Source of the DNA: an uncultured Prevotella sp.
GTDB lineage: Bacteria; Bacteroidota; Bacteroidia; Bacteroidales; Bacteroidaceae
Direction: 5' to 3'
Length of the DNA stretch: 64,000 bases
Assembly (NCBI GenBank): GCA_947164965.1
Contig: CAMUYR010000003.1
Location: 1-64,000 of the forward strand
This document shows positions 1-11,998 of this stretch, one piece after another; positions within the stretch are counted from its first letter, which is position 1, and each line of letters starts with the position of its first letter. The notes under the pieces are model-generated. The model was not told where the DNA came from, ran no database searches, and saw only the letters and a list, made by a program, of their open reading frames with translations. The position numbers and the translations under genes were made by a program.

Positions 1-20
1 GGCGTTTCATATGGAGTTGT

Positions 21-987
21 TCAGAAATTGACAAAATGATCACTAGAACCGACCCTGTGATTCCTGATCAGGAAACCGACTGAAGGGCTGAACACACTCG
101 ATGTCTTCTGAATCTCGTCAATGGCAGCCAGAGTTCCCTGTGGCGTCTGTCGTTGTTCCTTGCCCCAATTATAATAAAAGCGGTCGTCCTCGAAAGCTCC
201 GCTACCAGGTTGTGGCGGCTCGGCAATGTATCGGTTTGCGTTGGACACTTCCTCTTTGGAGAGGAATGCTTTTATTTTGGGCTTCGACTCCTTGGTATCT
301 ATGGCTTTGAGCAGAACTAGCAGGTCGTCTGTCGTGTTGGGTTGCGGTCTGAAGTTCGGATTTGTTATGGCTACAGTCCTGAACCAGTCTTTCAGATAGC
401 CCTTATACTGGTTTTGCGAGTCGGCAACGAGCAGTAACAGGATACGTCCGTCTTTCAGTTGCGGACCGACACAGATGCCTTCGTAATTGGCAAAGCTCCG
501 GTTGGTGACATTGATCTTGGTGTAGAACTCGGTGATGAGCTGTTTCTGCAGCAGGTCGTTGGCACGCTGTGTGGATGGGTTGACCACATAGGAACATTCA
601 TCTGTCGACCCGTCAGCTGTCCGTTAAGCTGATATTCCAGGATTCTTCCGTCTGCCTCGCCACTGACAAATATGGTGTTCGTTTGCGGCACATAGCAGAT
701 ACCCTCTTCGTCGCGGTTGGGCAGCAGGCATGTCACGAACGAATCGGCACGCACCTCTTTGATGTCGCCGGTGGTATCGTCAAGACGGATCGTCATCAGG
801 TGGAAGCCAGCTGTTTGCGACTTGTCGTTAACGACGGCATACCGGTCGTCACCCAGCCACGTAATGCCACTATAGTTACCTGCTGGTACTTCTTCAGGAA
901 AACTATGTTGCTTGTTGAGCACAGCCTGCTGCGCCAAAGTTTGCAAGGTAAGAATGCAAAACAGAACGGGAAGTATACTTTTTTCAT
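21..987 (-). pseudogene. Decayed esterase-like/phytase-like beta-propeller protein (PF13449-like)
   Basis: Fragment 455..946(-) (AGNYSGITWLGDDRYAVVNDKS..LPNRDEEGICYV..SGEADGRILEYQLNGQLTGR) and fragment 21..587(-) (RSFANYEGICVGPQLKDGR..LLVADSQNQYKGYLKDWFRTVAI) look like the N- and C-terminal parts of one family but lie in different frames. The signal peptide is out of frame with the ATG at 987. Confidence 0.6.
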
Positions 988-1094
988 AAATAAGTTGCTT
1001 TGTGGCTGCAAAAATACAAATTAATTATGAATTATCCATTATGAATTATAAATTATATCGTATCTTTGCAACCGAATCATAATAACTGAAGACG

Positions 1095-2696
1095 ATGAAG
1101 AGACTTTTTTTGATTGCTATTAGTTGTTTGCAACTGGCATTTTGCATGGAGACAATGGCTGCGCCGCCCTTGCGTGTGCTTATGCCTATGAGGTTGGCAG
1201 ATGGTACCTTGATAGTACAAGGTGGCAATCGTGTAGCACCATTGGCAGATGAAGACTACTGTTCATCGCCAGCGCTTATTGGTTCGGGTAATTATCTGCA
1301 GCATTCCGGAAGTCCGCGCGTACTGACCATTCTAGCAGCCTTTCAGGATTTAGGCTTTATAGTCAACGACCCCGTTAAGGCTTTCGACCAATACCTGAAT
1401 GGTGACAAACAGGAAGACCTTGGCAACATGAATCAGTTAAATATTGCCAGTGTGCGTCAGTATTTCGAGACCTGTAGTCATAAGAAGTTCTCGCCACAGT
1501 TCGACGTCGTGGGACCAATTACCCTCCCTCAGAAGATGGCTTACTACGGTGGTAATAATAAAACAGGTTCTGATGACAAATTCTCAGACTTCTGTCGCGA
1601 TGCTATGGAGTTGGCAAATGATGTTGTCAGCGACTGGAGTATCTACGACAACGACAAGGACGGTCGCGTTGAGCTCGTATGTGTTATCTTTGCTGGATAC
1701 GGACAGAATCAGGGTGGTGCCGATAGTACCATCTGGGCCAAGGCCAGTTATCAGAACATCAAACTGAATGAATCGCTGCGTATTTCGCGTTTCAATTGTA
1801 GCCCGGAACTATTCCATCCTCAGCTTCCAGAGTACATCAATGGAACAGGTGTCTTTATTCACGAATTTTCGCATTGTATGGGATTGCCAGACCTCTATGC
1901 TACCGATAAGAGCGGCTATGTTAATAATCAGGGGATGGAAATGTACAGCATTATGGACTACGGACTCTATAACTACAACGGTTTTGCCCCTTGTCCCTAT
2001 AATGCATGGGAACAGGAGGTGATGGGATGGACGGAGATGGAAGAAGTCAACAGTCTGATGTCTGATGGCAGTTGGCAGGTCAGCGATCTGCTTCCGTTGA
2101 TTGAAGGCGGCAAAGCTTATAAGTTGGTGAATGCTGATAATGACTGTGACTTCATCGTCATGGAGAATATACAACAGCGTGGACTCAACAATAAGTCTTG
2201 CGGTCATGGACTGTTGGTCTATCATGTTGACTATCCATACTCTACAGTAAACATGAACGATTCGCCCAACAACAATCCAGGTCATCCAGCCGTGGCGGTC
2301 GTTCCTGCAGGGGGACTGTTAATCAGCAGCTATCTGCGTGGTGACGGGAAGCCCCATACAAGAGATGAATGGATGGAGTCTCTGGCTGCTGCCACCTTCC
2401 CTGGCACAAAACTGGTGACATCGCTCACTGATGAGATGCAGTTGCCCAACTACTGTTTCTGGAATAGTACTACAGCCAAGACCACGAGTTTTATGCTTAA
2501 TAGTATCTCAGAGAATACGGAGACGGGAACCGTCAGCTTTATCGTTTCTCCTGGCAATACGTCGGACATTGACGATGTCAGATGGCTAAAAGCTGATGGC
2601 AGAGCTGTCATATACGACCTGCAAGGACGCAAAGTCGCCCATCCTACAAGAAGTGGCATATATATCATGAATGGTCGTAAGATCGTTATCAAATAA
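1095..2696 (+). CDS. Secreted M6-family metalloprotease with C-terminal sorting-like tail
   Basis: Signal peptide; HEFSHCMGLPD zinc motif; C-terminal IYDLQGRKV..GIYIMNGRKIVIK tail typical of Prevotella secreted proteins. Confidence 0.85.
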   Translation: MKRLFLIAISCLQLAFCMETMAAPPLRVLMPMRLADGTLIVQGGNRVAPLADEDYCSSPALIGSGNYLQHSGSPRVLTILAAFQDLGFIVNDPVKAFDQYLNGDKQEDLGNMNQLNIASVRQYFETCSHKKFSPQFDVVGPITLPQKMAYYGGNNKTGSDDKFSDFCRDAMELANDVVSDWSIYDNDKDGRVELVCVIFAGYGQNQGGADSTIWAKASYQNIKLNESLRISRFNCSPELFHPQLPEYINGTGVFIHEFSHCMGLPDLYATDKSGYVNNQGMEMYSIMDYGLYNYNGFAPCPYNAWEQEVMGWTEMEEVNSLMSDGSWQVSDLLPLIEGGKAYKLVNADNDCDFIVMENIQQRGLNNKSCGHGLLVYHVDYPYSTVNMNDSPNNNPGHPAVAVVPAGGLLISSYLRGDGKPHTRDEWMESLAAATFPGTKLVTSLTDEMQLPNYCFWNSTTAKTTSFMLNSISENTETGTVSFIVSPGNTSDIDDVRWLKADGRAVIYDLQGRKVAHPTRSGIYIMNGRKIVIK

Positions 2697-2700
2697 TAAA

Positions 2701-2736
2701 GAACCGGAGCTCTCCTGATTGGGATGGCTCCGGTTC
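2701..2736 (+). terminator. Hairpin downstream of M6 protease gene
   Basis: GAACCGGAGC...GCTCCGGTTC, perfect 10-bp stem just after the stop; no strong T-tract. Confidence 0.5.
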
Positions 2737-2867
2737 AAGCAGAATCTGTCCCCATGATTCTTATTTGTCGGTTGTCGGATGGGGAGCTCTCTAGGGGAGA
2801 TGCCTAGGCTTGCAGGGATAAAGGCCTGAGGTGACAGGGAGAGAACCGCCTTCTAACTATCGTTTTC

Positions 2868-2920
2868 CTATACCCAAACGATTGTACGGCTATACGCAAA
2901 CGATCGTGCGCCTATACCCG
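2868..2920. repeat. 22-bp imperfect tandem repeat (2.4 copies)
   Basis: CTATACCCAAACGATTGTACGG / CTATACGCAAACGATCGTGCGC / CTATACCCG. Confidence 0.8.
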
Positions 2921-3048
2921 AATTCAACCCATTTTTTCGTCTATCAAGTCACATTATGTGACGGTTCTTCTGCTTTTTTTAGCGAATAGTTTTGTGGATT
3001 GGAAAACTATTTGTATCTTTGCACATCTGAGACAATAGAACGCAGATT

Positions 3049-3543
3049 ATGGATTATTTATCTATTATATATAAGTATTATCCTGTCGATGACGAATTAC
3101 GACGTTTACTGTTAAAGCACAGCCGTCAGGTGGCAGATCGTTGTTTGCAGATAGTTCGTAAACACAAGGAATTACCTGTTGATACACAATTCTTGGAAGA
3201 GGCAGCGATGCTGCACGATATTGGTATTTACCAATGCAATGCCCCCAGCATCCACTGTAACGGGACAGAGCCATACATCAAGCACGGGCCGATTGGCGGC
3301 GAGCTGTTGCGTGCTGAGGGCTTTCCCCGTCATGCACGTGTGGCTGAACGCCATACTGGGACGGGATTGCCGGGCTACGAACCAGAAACGTTAGAGGAGC
3401 AGATAGTGTGCTATGCTGATAAATTCTATTCCAAGTCGTCTCCCGATCATGTACGCAGCGTGGTGGAAACTGCTCAGTCGCTCGAGAAATTCGGGCATGA
3501 GGGCGTCAAGAAGTTTCTTTCCTGGTCTGAACGTTTCGATTGA
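3049..3543 (+). CDS. HD domain-containing phosphohydrolase
   Basis: LLKHSRQVADR...AAMLHDIGIY, HD motif; upstream TATCTTTG. Confidence 0.8.
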   Translation: MDYLSIIYKYYPVDDELRRLLLKHSRQVADRCLQIVRKHKELPVDTQFLEEAAMLHDIGIYQCNAPSIHCNGTEPYIKHGPIGGELLRAEGFPRHARVAERHTGTGLPGYEPETLEEQIVCYADKFYSKSSPDHVRSVVETAQSLEKFGHEGVKKFLSWSERFD

Positions 3544-3616
3544 TTTATCGTAATAATTTACGTTAAATGCACAAAAGGCTGGCGATATTCGGCAAATTAT
3601 TTGTAATTTTGCAGCC

Positions 3617-6505
3617 GTGAGAAGAAAAACGCTCATATTTGTGCTGCTTTTTGTCATCGTTTTCATGGTGGCAGAAGTACCTCGTTTGCATTTTCCTGAA
3701 GTGCAGACAAGCGATGATTCTCTGGCTGTCGATACTGTTTCTGTAGGCTCTTTGCAGGCTAAGCCTTCTGTCGATTCCCTGCTGGCTAAGCCTTCTGCTG
3801 ATTCCTTGCTGGCTAAGTCTACTGCTGATACGGTTCAGAAACCTGATACGGCAGGAATGGACTCTTTGCAATTGGCCATCTGGAAGCATAATAAGCAGAT
3901 TGACGACTCCCTTTACGCTGACTCCCTGAATCGACAGCGCAAGAATGGTATTGATGCACCTGTAGAATATACCGCTGCCGACTCGATGGTCTATATGGGA
4001 GATACCAAGTTGGCCTATTTGTATGGTAATTCGCATGTCAAGTATGAGAATATGGACTTGCAGAGCGATCAGATCTTCATGTCGATGGACTCCAGTCTTG
4101 TGCATGCTACAGGTTCTCAGGACTCGACAGGTAAGAAGTATGGCACCCCCGTATTCAAAATGGGCAACGATACATATGAGACTGATACGATGGCTTTCAA
4201 CTTCAAGACCAAGAAGGGACTGATTCAGAATGCCTATACCCAACAGGATGAAGGTTTTATGACCTCGGAAATATCGAAGCGAGGTGCTAATGGCGATATG
4301 TTTCTCTATCATGGACGATATACCACTTGCGACGAACCCCATCCTGACTTTTATTTCGCCATGTCTCGTGCAAAGGTACGTCCGGGAAAGGATGTGGTGT
4401 TTGGTCCGACCTATCTGGTTGTGGCCGATGTGCCCTTACCCTTTGCCATTCCTTATGGCTTCTTCCCATTCACCAAGAGCTATTCCTCAGGTTTCATCAT
4501 GCCTACCTATGGTGACGAGACCTCTCGAGGATTCTATCTGCGAGATGGTGGCTATTATTTTGCCATCAGCGATAAGATGGATTTGAAGCTATTAGGCGAA
4601 ATATATACTAAGGGTACATGGGGTATCAGTGCTGCTTCCAATTATAGGAAGCGTTATCGCTATAATGGTTCGGTATATTTCCAATACCAGAACACGATAA
4701 CAGGCGAGAAGAATATGCCCGACTATGTCAAGGAGACCAGTTTTAAGCTCCAGTGGAGCCATAGCCAGGATTCTAAGGCCAATCCTTACAGGTCGATCCG
4801 TGCCAGCGTCAACTATTCAAGCTCTAATTTCGAGCAAAATAATCTGACGTCGCTCTATAATCCACAGTTGAGGGCTCAGACCACGCGTACCTCTTCTGTT
4901 TCTATGACCAATACGTTCAGCAGCATAGGTTTGACTGTTTCTACGACTATCGATGCTACTCAGAATATGCGCGACTCGATGGTGACTATGACATTGCCTA
5001 ACGTCACGTTATCGTTGTCCAAATTTTATCCGTTCCGTCGCAAGAAGAAGGTAGGCGAGGACCGTTGGTACGAAAAGATTTCGCTGATGTATACTGGTAA
5101 CCTGCAGAACCGCATTTCCACAAAGGAAAACAAACTCATGAGTTCGAGTTTGACCAAGGACTGGAATAATGGTTTCGACCATGTCATTAAGACGGATGCT
5201 TCGTTCACCCTGATGAAGTATATCACCCTGACAGCCAGTGCCAACTTCAACGATAAGATGCTTACCCGTAAGTATCGTCGTTATTGGAATGTGGAAAAGC
5301 AACGCGAGGAGGTTGATACCATACAGGGTTTCTATAATATGTACGATTGGAACACAGGTCTGTCTGCTACCACCAAACTCTATGGTTTCTATGTTCCTAG
5401 CCGTAAACTGTTTGGTAATAAGATCGACCGCATCCGTCACGTCTTCACGCCAACTATTTCCTTTAACTATGCGCCAGGTTTCGGCGCATCGCGCTACGGC
5501 TATTACGACACTTACGAGAAGACTGATGCTCAAGGTAATGTGAGCACTGTTGAGTATTCGCCTTTCACAGGAACACTCTACTCACCACCTAGCAAGAATA
5601 TGCGTGGAAGTGTCACCTTCACCATGTCTAATAATATAGAGATGAAGATCCGCAATCGTGATGACTCCTTGGTGAAGGTCAGCCTCATTGATGAATTAGG
5701 TGCCAGCATCTCTTACGACTTTGCGGCTAAGGAACGTCCGTGGAGTGATCTTTCTGTGCCTATTCGCTTGAAGCTGTCCAAGAGCTATACCTTCAGTATG
5801 ACAGCCCGCTTTGCCACTTATGCCTGGGAGGCTGACTCCGTAGGTGCCCGTCCTTATATTGGCACCCGTACAGAGTGGAGTAAGGGACGATTCGGCCGTT
5901 TCCAGGGTATGTCGCAAAATCTCTCGTATAATCTTGATAACAAGAAGGTTGCCAACTTCTTCAAGTGGCTGCGTGGTGAGCGTGTCAAGAAAGACGACGA
6001 TAAGAAAACCAATACCAAAGATTACGATACGGGTGTTGAAACCAACGTCGACAACGAGATGGAGGCCGCAAAGCATGGTGCCAAGAAGGAGGATGCCGGC
6101 TTGGCCGAGACTGACGACGATGGCTTCATGCTGTTTAAGATTCCCTGGTCGTTGCGTTTCAGTTATGGTATCTCGATGAGTGAGAATACGGGTGGCACGT
6201 TCAACTACGATAAGATGCGCTATCCCTATAAGTTTACTCAAAACCTTAACTTCGGTGGTAATATCCGTATCAGTGATGGTTGGAATATCGACTTCTCCAG
6301 TGGTTATGATTTCGACTACAAGAAGATTACTACGACGCAGGTGTCGTTGGGTCGCGACCTCCACTGTTTCAGCATGTCATGTTCTGTGGTGTTGGCGCCC
6401 TATACCAGTTATAACTTCTCTTTCCGATGCAATGCTGCCACGCTTACCGATGCTTTGAAATACGATAAGCGCAGCAGTTATTCCAATGCTGTGCAGTGGT
6501 ACTAA
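3617..6505 (+). CDS. LptD/OstA-like outer-membrane LPS assembly protein
   Basis: OstA-like region (YGNSHVKYENMDLQSDQIFM), long beta-barrel, GTG start. Confidence 0.75.
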   Translation: MRRKTLIFVLLFVIVFMVAEVPRLHFPEVQTSDDSLAVDTVSVGSLQAKPSVDSLLAKPSADSLLAKSTADTVQKPDTAGMDSLQLAIWKHNKQIDDSLYADSLNRQRKNGIDAPVEYTAADSMVYMGDTKLAYLYGNSHVKYENMDLQSDQIFMSMDSSLVHATGSQDSTGKKYGTPVFKMGNDTYETDTMAFNFKTKKGLIQNAYTQQDEGFMTSEISKRGANGDMFLYHGRYTTCDEPHPDFYFAMSRAKVRPGKDVVFGPTYLVVADVPLPFAIPYGFFPFTKSYSSGFIMPTYGDETSRGFYLRDGGYYFAISDKMDLKLLGEIYTKGTWGISAASNYRKRYRYNGSVYFQYQNTITGEKNMPDYVKETSFKLQWSHSQDSKANPYRSIRASVNYSSSNFEQNNLTSLYNPQLRAQTTRTSSVSMTNTFSSIGLTVSTTIDATQNMRDSMVTMTLPNVTLSLSKFYPFRRKKKVGEDRWYEKISLMYTGNLQNRISTKENKLMSSSLTKDWNNGFDHVIKTDASFTLMKYITLTASANFNDKMLTRKYRRYWNVEKQREEVDTIQGFYNMYDWNTGLSATTKLYGFYVPSRKLFGNKIDRIRHVFTPTISFNYAPGFGASRYGYYDTYEKTDAQGNVSTVEYSPFTGTLYSPPSKNMRGSVTFTMSNNIEMKIRNRDDSLVKVSLIDELGASISYDFAAKERPWSDLSVPIRLKLSKSYTFSMTARFATYAWEADSVGARPYIGTRTEWSKGRFGRFQGMSQNLSYNLDNKKVANFFKWLRGERVKKDDDKKTNTKDYDTGVETNVDNEMEAAKHGAKKEDAGLAETDDDGFMLFKIPWSLRFSYGISMSENTGGTFNYDKMRYPYKFTQNLNFGGNIRISDGWNIDFSSGYDFDYKKITTTQVSLGRDLHCFSMSCSVVLAPYTSYNFSFRCNAATLTDALKYDKRSSYSNAVQWY

Positions 6506-6523
6506 ACCTCCGTTGCCTAACAG

Positions 6524-8779
6524 TTAGCTAAGCAGTGCAGCCAGTGCTTCTTCTTCTCCCACTACCCAGATGATGTCTCCTTCCTCAAAGCGGCGCTTGG
6601 GGTGTACTGGCGACAGGTTCTCTTTTCCTTCCTCCAGTCCTACCACCATACAGCTGTAGATGTTGCGTATACCGCTTTCTTCCAAGGTTTTGCCAATAAA
6701 CGGACTGCTCTCGCCAATAATCAGTTGGCGTAGTTTCATTTCGCGCTTTTCAAAGTCCATGTCTTCGCCCAGCACTTCCGTTTCCAGTGCATGGTGGAAT
6801 TTGCTCAGCTGGTCGTCACTACCAATCACCTGCAGCTTGTCGCCAGGATAGATCAGATAGTCACCATCCGGGATATTCAGACGGTGGTTTCCACGCATAA
6901 TACTGCTCACGTGTACCCCATATTTCCGTCCCAGGTTCAACTGCTTCAGCGTATTACCCATCCAGATGGAGTCCTGTGGGACGGTAAATTCTGCGATATG
7001 AATATCTCGGTCTAGCAGTTTTCCTTCGTACAACGGACGTTTCTTGCCGTGCACCTGTGCCTCAATATCTCTTGAACGCAGGTTGTTGACGAAAAGACGC
7101 TCCAGGAGGATGCTGCGTCGCTTGATAGAGCGCGACACGACGATGAGTGCCAATATAGTGACTCCCAACGTTATCATAATAGCATTGCTGAACCGGCTCA
7201 GATAGTTGCAGATGTAGAAGATGAATGCCACGGCGATGACGGCTCTTACCAGTACTGTGAAGAGTAGTGGCAGACGGTTACGGTTACTCTCTGCCCATAG
7301 TGCTTTCCATTCCTCCGAGTGGTTCTTCTTCATCACCATAGCTCTCAGGAAAGGCGATATCAGCACAACCGTCAGCAGTCCTGTGATGGCGTTAGCATAC
7401 CAGTGCAGTTCCCATCCAGGCAGCAACTTTCGTGTAAAGGGTAGTATAAACGTAAACATGAGGGCAATAGTGGCCGCCGACAGAATACTGTATACCATGG
7501 TGTTCATAGCCATCTGCGTCAGCAGGCGTTTCCACAGGCTGTTCTTTTGCGAGTTGGGATGACTCATCGACAACTGGTTCAGAGTCCGGATAAGTCTTGA
7601 GGGCAGCTTGTTTTCAATGACGCTGTAAGCCGGTGTGGCAAGCCGTATCATGTAAGGTGTGAGGAAAGTTGTGATAACGGATACAGCCACCACTACCGGA
7701 TATAGAAAGTCACTGATGACACCTAATGACAGACCCAGTGAGGCAATGATAAATGAGAACTCACCAATCTGTGCCATTGAGAAACCGCATCGCATGGCAC
7801 TCTTCAGACTCTCGCCACCTAACATGAACGAAAACGAGCCAAACAGCGCTTGACCAATCAGAATTGTCAGCACCAACGCAATGATGGGCACAGCATAGCT
7901 GAACAGGATTTGTGGATCTACCAGCATACCTACCGATACGAAGAAGATGGCACCAAACAGGTTCTTGACGGGTTCCACCAACTTCTCTATCTTTTCCGCC
8001 TCTATCGTCTCTGCCAGAATACTACCCATGATGAAAGCACCAAACGCAGATGAGAAACCTACCTTGGTTGATATGACAGCCATCGCACAGCATAGCCCTA
8101 GCGACACGATAAGCAGCACCTCGCTATTGATTAGTTTACGCACGGAGCGTAGGAAGAGGGGAATGGCAAAGATTCCCACTACGAGCCAAAGTACCAGGAA
8201 GAAACCTATCTTGACAACTGAACCCAGCATCTGTCCGCCGTCGGGATTGTTGCCACTGGCTATGGCGCTCAGCATCACCATCATGACAATGGCTAGAATA
8301 TCTTCCAGTATCAGCACACTCATCACCAGTCCTGCAAACTGCTGTTGGCGCAGTCCCAAGTCGTCGAAGGCCTTATAAATAATGGTAGTTGATGACATGG
8401 CCAACATACCTCCCAGGAAGATACAGTCCATTTTGCTCCATCCGAAGAGCTGTCCCATGCAAACGCCCAGCATCGACATCGAGAAGATGATGGTGATAGT
8501 AGATATCACGGGTGATGCGCCCATCTTCAGAATCTTCTTGAACGAGAAGTCCAAACCCAGCGAGAACAGTAGGAACATCACGCCGATGTCAGCCCATAGG
8601 TGCACGTTCTCCACGTCGGCTACCGATGCCGTATAGGGCATGTGTGGCGACACGAGAAAACCTGCCACAATGTATCCTAACACCAGTGGCTGCTTCAGTC
8701 GTTTGAATATCAGGGTCACAATACCTGCCGAGATGAGTATCAGGGCAAGGTCCTTAATCATGGTAGGTAGTTCAGCCAT
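6524..8779 (-). CDS. Cation:proton antiporter (CPA2/KefB-like) with TrkA-C domains
   Basis: Na+/H+ exchanger TM domain and C-terminal TrkA-C-like segments; start overlaps pepT stop (ATGGCTGA). Confidence 0.85.
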   Translation of the reverse strand: MAELPTMIKDLALILISAGIVTLIFKRLKQPLVLGYIVAGFLVSPHMPYTASVADVENVHLWADIGVMFLLFSLGLDFSFKKILKMGASPVISTITIIFSMSMLGVCMGQLFGWSKMDCIFLGGMLAMSSTTIIYKAFDDLGLRQQQFAGLVMSVLILEDILAIVMMVMLSAIASGNNPDGGQMLGSVVKIGFFLVLWLVVGIFAIPLFLRSVRKLINSEVLLIVSLGLCCAMAVISTKVGFSSAFGAFIMGSILAETIEAEKIEKLVEPVKNLFGAIFFVSVGMLVDPQILFSYAVPIIALVLTILIGQALFGSFSFMLGGESLKSAMRCGFSMAQIGEFSFIIASLGLSLGVISDFLYPVVVAVSVITTFLTPYMIRLATPAYSVIENKLPSRLIRTLNQLSMSHPNSQKNSLWKRLLTQMAMNTMVYSILSAATIALMFTFILPFTRKLLPGWELHWYANAITGLLTVVLISPFLRAMVMKKNHSEEWKALWAESNRNRLPLLFTVLVRAVIAVAFIFYICNYLSRFSNAIMITLGVTILALIVVSRSIKRRSILLERLFVNNLRSRDIEAQVHGKKRPLYEGKLLDRDIHIAEFTVPQDSIWMGNTLKQLNLGRKYGVHVSSIMRGNHRLNIPDGDYLIYPGDKLQVIGSDDQLSKFHHALETEVLGEDMDFEKREMKLRQLIIGESSPFIGKTLEESGIRNIYSCMVVGLEEGKENLSPVHPKRRFEEGDIIWVVGEEEALAALLS

Positions 8780-9998
8780 TGTATGCTCCCACTAATTCGC
8801 AGATCTTTACAACAACCTTCATGGCTTTCTCCATTGACTGGATGGGCACAAATTCGTAGGGACCGTGGAAGTTGATACCTCCTGCAAAAATGTTAGGGCA
8901 GGGCAGACCTTTAAACGACAGCTGAGCACCGTCCGTACCACCACGAATGGGTCTCACCTTCGGACTGACGCCAACCTCCTGCATGGCTTTCAGCACGAGG
9001 TCAATGACGTGCATGTTATCTGGTTCTATCTTCTCTTTCATGTTGTAGTACTGGTCGTTAACAACAGCTTCAACAGTACCTTCGCCGTATTTTTCGTTCA
9101 TCTGCTCAGCACAGCGTTGCACAAAGCGTTTGCGGTCTTCAAATGTCTCGCGGTCGTGGTCGCGGATAATATATGATAACTTGGCCTGTTCAATGTTCGA
9201 TGTGATACCCAGCAGATGGTAGAATCCCTGATAGCCCTCTGTGGTCTCAGGTGTCTCATTCTCGGGTAGCATCTTGGCAAACTCAGCGGCCAAGGCATTG
9301 GCATTAATCATTTTACCCTTCGCATAGCCAGGATGCACGCTCACGCCCTTGATGCTGATTTTGGCCGATGCAGCGTTGAAGTTCTCGAATTCCAATTCTC
9401 CCACGTCGCCTCCGTCCATCGTGTAAGCCCATTCGCATCCGAATTTCTCTACGTCGAAGTGGTGGGCACCCATACCAATCTCCTCGTCGGGGTTAAAGGC
9501 CACGCGTATCTTGCCATGCTTGATTTCCTTATGTTCCTGCAGATACACCATAGCCTGCACGATTTCAGCGATGCCCGCCTTGTCGTCAGCGCCCAGCAGT
9601 GTGGTACCATCCGTCACAATCAGGTCTTCGCCCACGTGTTGCAAAAGTTCTGGAAACTTCTTGGGACTCATTGTGATGCCCTCGCTCAGCAGGATGTCTG
9701 AGCCGTCGTAGTTGCGTACGATCTGGGGCTTGATGTCTGCACCGCTGCAGTCTGGGCTGGTGTCGTAGTGTGATATGAATCCGATGGTAGGAACGTCATC
9801 CTTGGTGTTAGCCTTCAGTGTAGCGTAGATGTATCCCTTGTCGTCCAGCTCTACATCGTCCAGACCTTCGCGTTCCAGTTCCTTCTTCAGGTACTCTGCA
9901 AATATCAGTTGTTTACTTGTGCTTGGCACTGTCTGGCTGTCTTCTGCCGACTGTGTATCGAACTTAGTGTAGTTTAGAAATCTCTCAATAATATCCAT
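8772..9998 (-). CDS. pepT: Peptidase T (tripeptide aminopeptidase)
   Basis: [17 protein letters not shown]...[11 protein letters not shown]...; start set at ATG 9998, inside the longer ORF. Confidence 0.9.
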   Translation of the reverse strand: MDIIERFLNYTKFDTQSAEDSQTVPSTSKQLIFAEYLKKELEREGLDDVELDDKGYIYATLKANTKDDVPTIGFISHYDTSPDCSGADIKPQIVRNYDGSDILLSEGITMSPKKFPELLQHVGEDLIVTDGTTLLGADDKAGIAEIVQAMVYLQEHKEIKHGKIRVAFNPDEEIGMGAHHFDVEKFGCEWAYTMDGGDVGELEFENFNAASAKISIKGVSVHPGYAKGKMINANALAAEFAKMLPENETPETTEGYQGFYHLLGITSNIEQAKLSYIIRDHDRETFEDRKRFVQRCAEQMNEKYGEGTVEAVVNDQYYNMKEKIEPDNMHVIDLVLKAMQEVGVSPKVRPIRGGTDGAQLSFKGLPCPNIFAGGINFHGPYEFVPIQSMEKAMKVVVKICELVGAYNG

Positions 9999-10086
9999 GT
10001 TTCTTTCTTCGGGTTTTGTTTTGATGACGCAAAGGTACAAATAAGTGAGGAAACAACCAAATTTTTCCTCACTTATTCTCTCTTTT

Positions 10087-11754
10087 TTATCTGACGCCGC
10101 CTCCGCCGCCTCCGCCGTGGAATCCGCCTCCACCGCCGCCCCACGACGAGTGTCCGCCTCCGCCTGAAGAGCGGCTTGAGCCATCTCTTTGAGCAAGATA
10201 TCTGCTGGTGCTCGAATTCAGCGTCGAGTATATCATAGGCAGTGTCATGTTGTCGGCCATTTGACCTGCTACTTGATCCATCTTGAAGTATTCGGGGTTT
10301 ATCTTCTTCATGTCTTTAATCACCTGGTCGGAAATGCCGAAGAGCGTAGCCCATACCATGTATTCCTTCCAAAGCTTCACCTCCTGCAGATGGCGCTCGT
10401 CCATCAGCGTAAACTCTTTCAAATACTTCTTTAGTCCGAACACCTTCATCGCGTCCTCGTGCATGGCCTTAAAGTCTTTGGCTTTATATTTCTTCGCTCT
10501 CTCGTGCAGGTTGTCAATAAACTTGTTAATCGTCGTATTATGACCCGTCCCTTCTTTCATGTACTCCTTCAGTTCGTGCGGTTCCAGCACATGGTCACTA
10601 CCTGCCGCTGTCTTGAATATGTCGTGTAGTGTAAGGAGTAGGGTGGGGTCTTTCTCGCTGAACGTATAGTCGTGTACGGCAAATCGCTGTTCAGTCTTGC
10701 CTTTGGCGTTCGTGTGCCATTCTACCGAGATGGCACCCATGTCAATGAGTTTCAGAATACTGGCAGAGAGCAGGTTTTTGTAGTCACCTCCCAGATACTT
10801 ATAGTCATTCATGATGCTGTTTGCCACATTCAGATTGCCGTCCAGTGGAATGTCGCGGTACCATGTCAACTCTCTGTCTCTCTTCCTGCGTGCCATGAAG
10901 GTCTTGATGGTTTCCCAGATAGCCACCAGGATAGCCAGGATGGGTAGACCTCCCATAACGGCGGCAAATAATACACCAATGATTCCAAATATGGTGTCGC
11001 CTGCACTGTTGCCACCGCCACCTCCGTTTGAGTTGTAGTCACTGCCCTCAAAGGCTTCCGCTTTCTTCTGTTCAAAAGTACCCTCGTCAGCCATGGTGGG
11101 CTCAAACAATCCCTTGTTAAAGCTTGCCATAATGTACAAGCCGGCTTCGGCGCTCATGGGTTCGGTGGTCTCGGCTATCATCTGACCATCCTCAAAGCGC
11201 AGTTCACCTACGAAGCGGAATCCCCATATTCCACAACTGTCGGGATCGAATGTTAGTCCGTCTTCCGACGATATGATCACCTTGGCGTGCTCTGGTTTGG
11301 GCGAAACTGCCTGGTCGAGGAATACGAAGCGGATGGCGTCGGCATCAGGATGCGAGCGTACCATGCCTGTCACCGTATAGCTGGTCGTATATGTGCGGTC
11401 ACCGCTCTCGCCTAGTCCCCAGCACAATTCATAGCCCTTACTGGTTTCCACAATACCACACTTGCCTTCTTTCCAGCTACGACTCTCGTGCACGTCCCAT
11501 GAGTCCATCAGCCTAAAGTTGTTACCGCGCTCGTCGATCACCTTAAGCTCTCCGACAGTGCTTCCGTCCAGGTTAGCCAGTCCGATGTAGCATTCCGTAC
11601 CCTCGTCGTCTATAGTCATGTGTCGTGTTTCCGTGATGTGAGCATCACCATTATGCAATAGGCTTACCTTTATCTCCAGATTGTGCAGTTGTGGGCGGCC
11701 ATAAGTGGTCACCATTGCCATGATGCAAACCAATAGTGTCAATACTCGTTTCAT
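10087..11754 (-). CDS. DUF2207-type membrane protein with Gly-rich C-terminus
   Basis: N-terminal secreted domain, central TM, C-terminal [23 protein letters not shown]. Confidence 0.75.
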   Translation of the reverse strand: MKRVLTLLVCIMAMVTTYGRPQLHNLEIKVSLLHNGDAHITETRHMTIDDEGTECYIGLANLDGSTVGELKVIDERGNNFRLMDSWDVHESRSWKEGKCGIVETSKGYELCWGLGESGDRTYTTSYTVTGMVRSHPDADAIRFVFLDQAVSPKPEHAKVIISSEDGLTFDPDSCGIWGFRFVGELRFEDGQMIAETTEPMSAEAGLYIMASFNKGLFEPTMADEGTFEQKKAEAFEGSDYNSNGGGGGNSAGDTIFGIIGVLFAAVMGGLPILAILVAIWETIKTFMARRKRDRELTWYRDIPLDGNLNVANSIMNDYKYLGGDYKNLLSASILKLIDMGAISVEWHTNAKGKTEQRFAVHDYTFSEKDPTLLLTLHDIFKTAAGSDHVLEPHELKEYMKEGTGHNTTINKFIDNLHERAKKYKAKDFKAMHEDAMKVFGLKKYLKEFTLMDERHLQEVKLWKEYMVWATLFGISDQVIKDMKKINPEYFKMDQVAGQMADNMTLPMIYSTLNSSTSRYLAQRDGSSRSSGGGGHSSWGGGGGGFHGGGGGGGVR

Positions 11755-11892
11755 TTCTGCTCTTTTGTTAAGGTATATTTGTTCTGTTTTCGATTATTCA
11801 GGTGCAAAGATACAAAAAAATCCCGAAATTGTCAATGATGATACATGATTATTTGTTTTTGTTCGTTAAACCTGCATTTAGAAACAAATAGA

Positions 11893-11925
11893 AACAGGCC
11901 GGAAGCGCTTGTCTTCCGGCCTGTT
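11893..11925 (-). terminator. Strong hairpin downstream of 11999..12562(-)
   Basis: AACAGGCCGGAAG-N7-CTTCCGGCCTGTT, 13-bp perfect stem. Confidence 0.6.
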
Positions 11926-11998
11926 CTATTTAATTACACGTGGGTTCACTTTATTCTTCCCGTGTGTACCTTATTCTATAACTGTTTTTTGGGGTTCG

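Noticed and set aside
3563-4342. 259-aa minus-strand ORF and similar ORFs within 4287-6364
   Set aside because: Antisense to the LptD-like gene; low-complexity translation mirroring its coding repeats.
10090-10165. Gly-rich C-terminus of the DUF2207 protein as novel
   Set aside because: Gly/Ser-rich tails ending this family are common.
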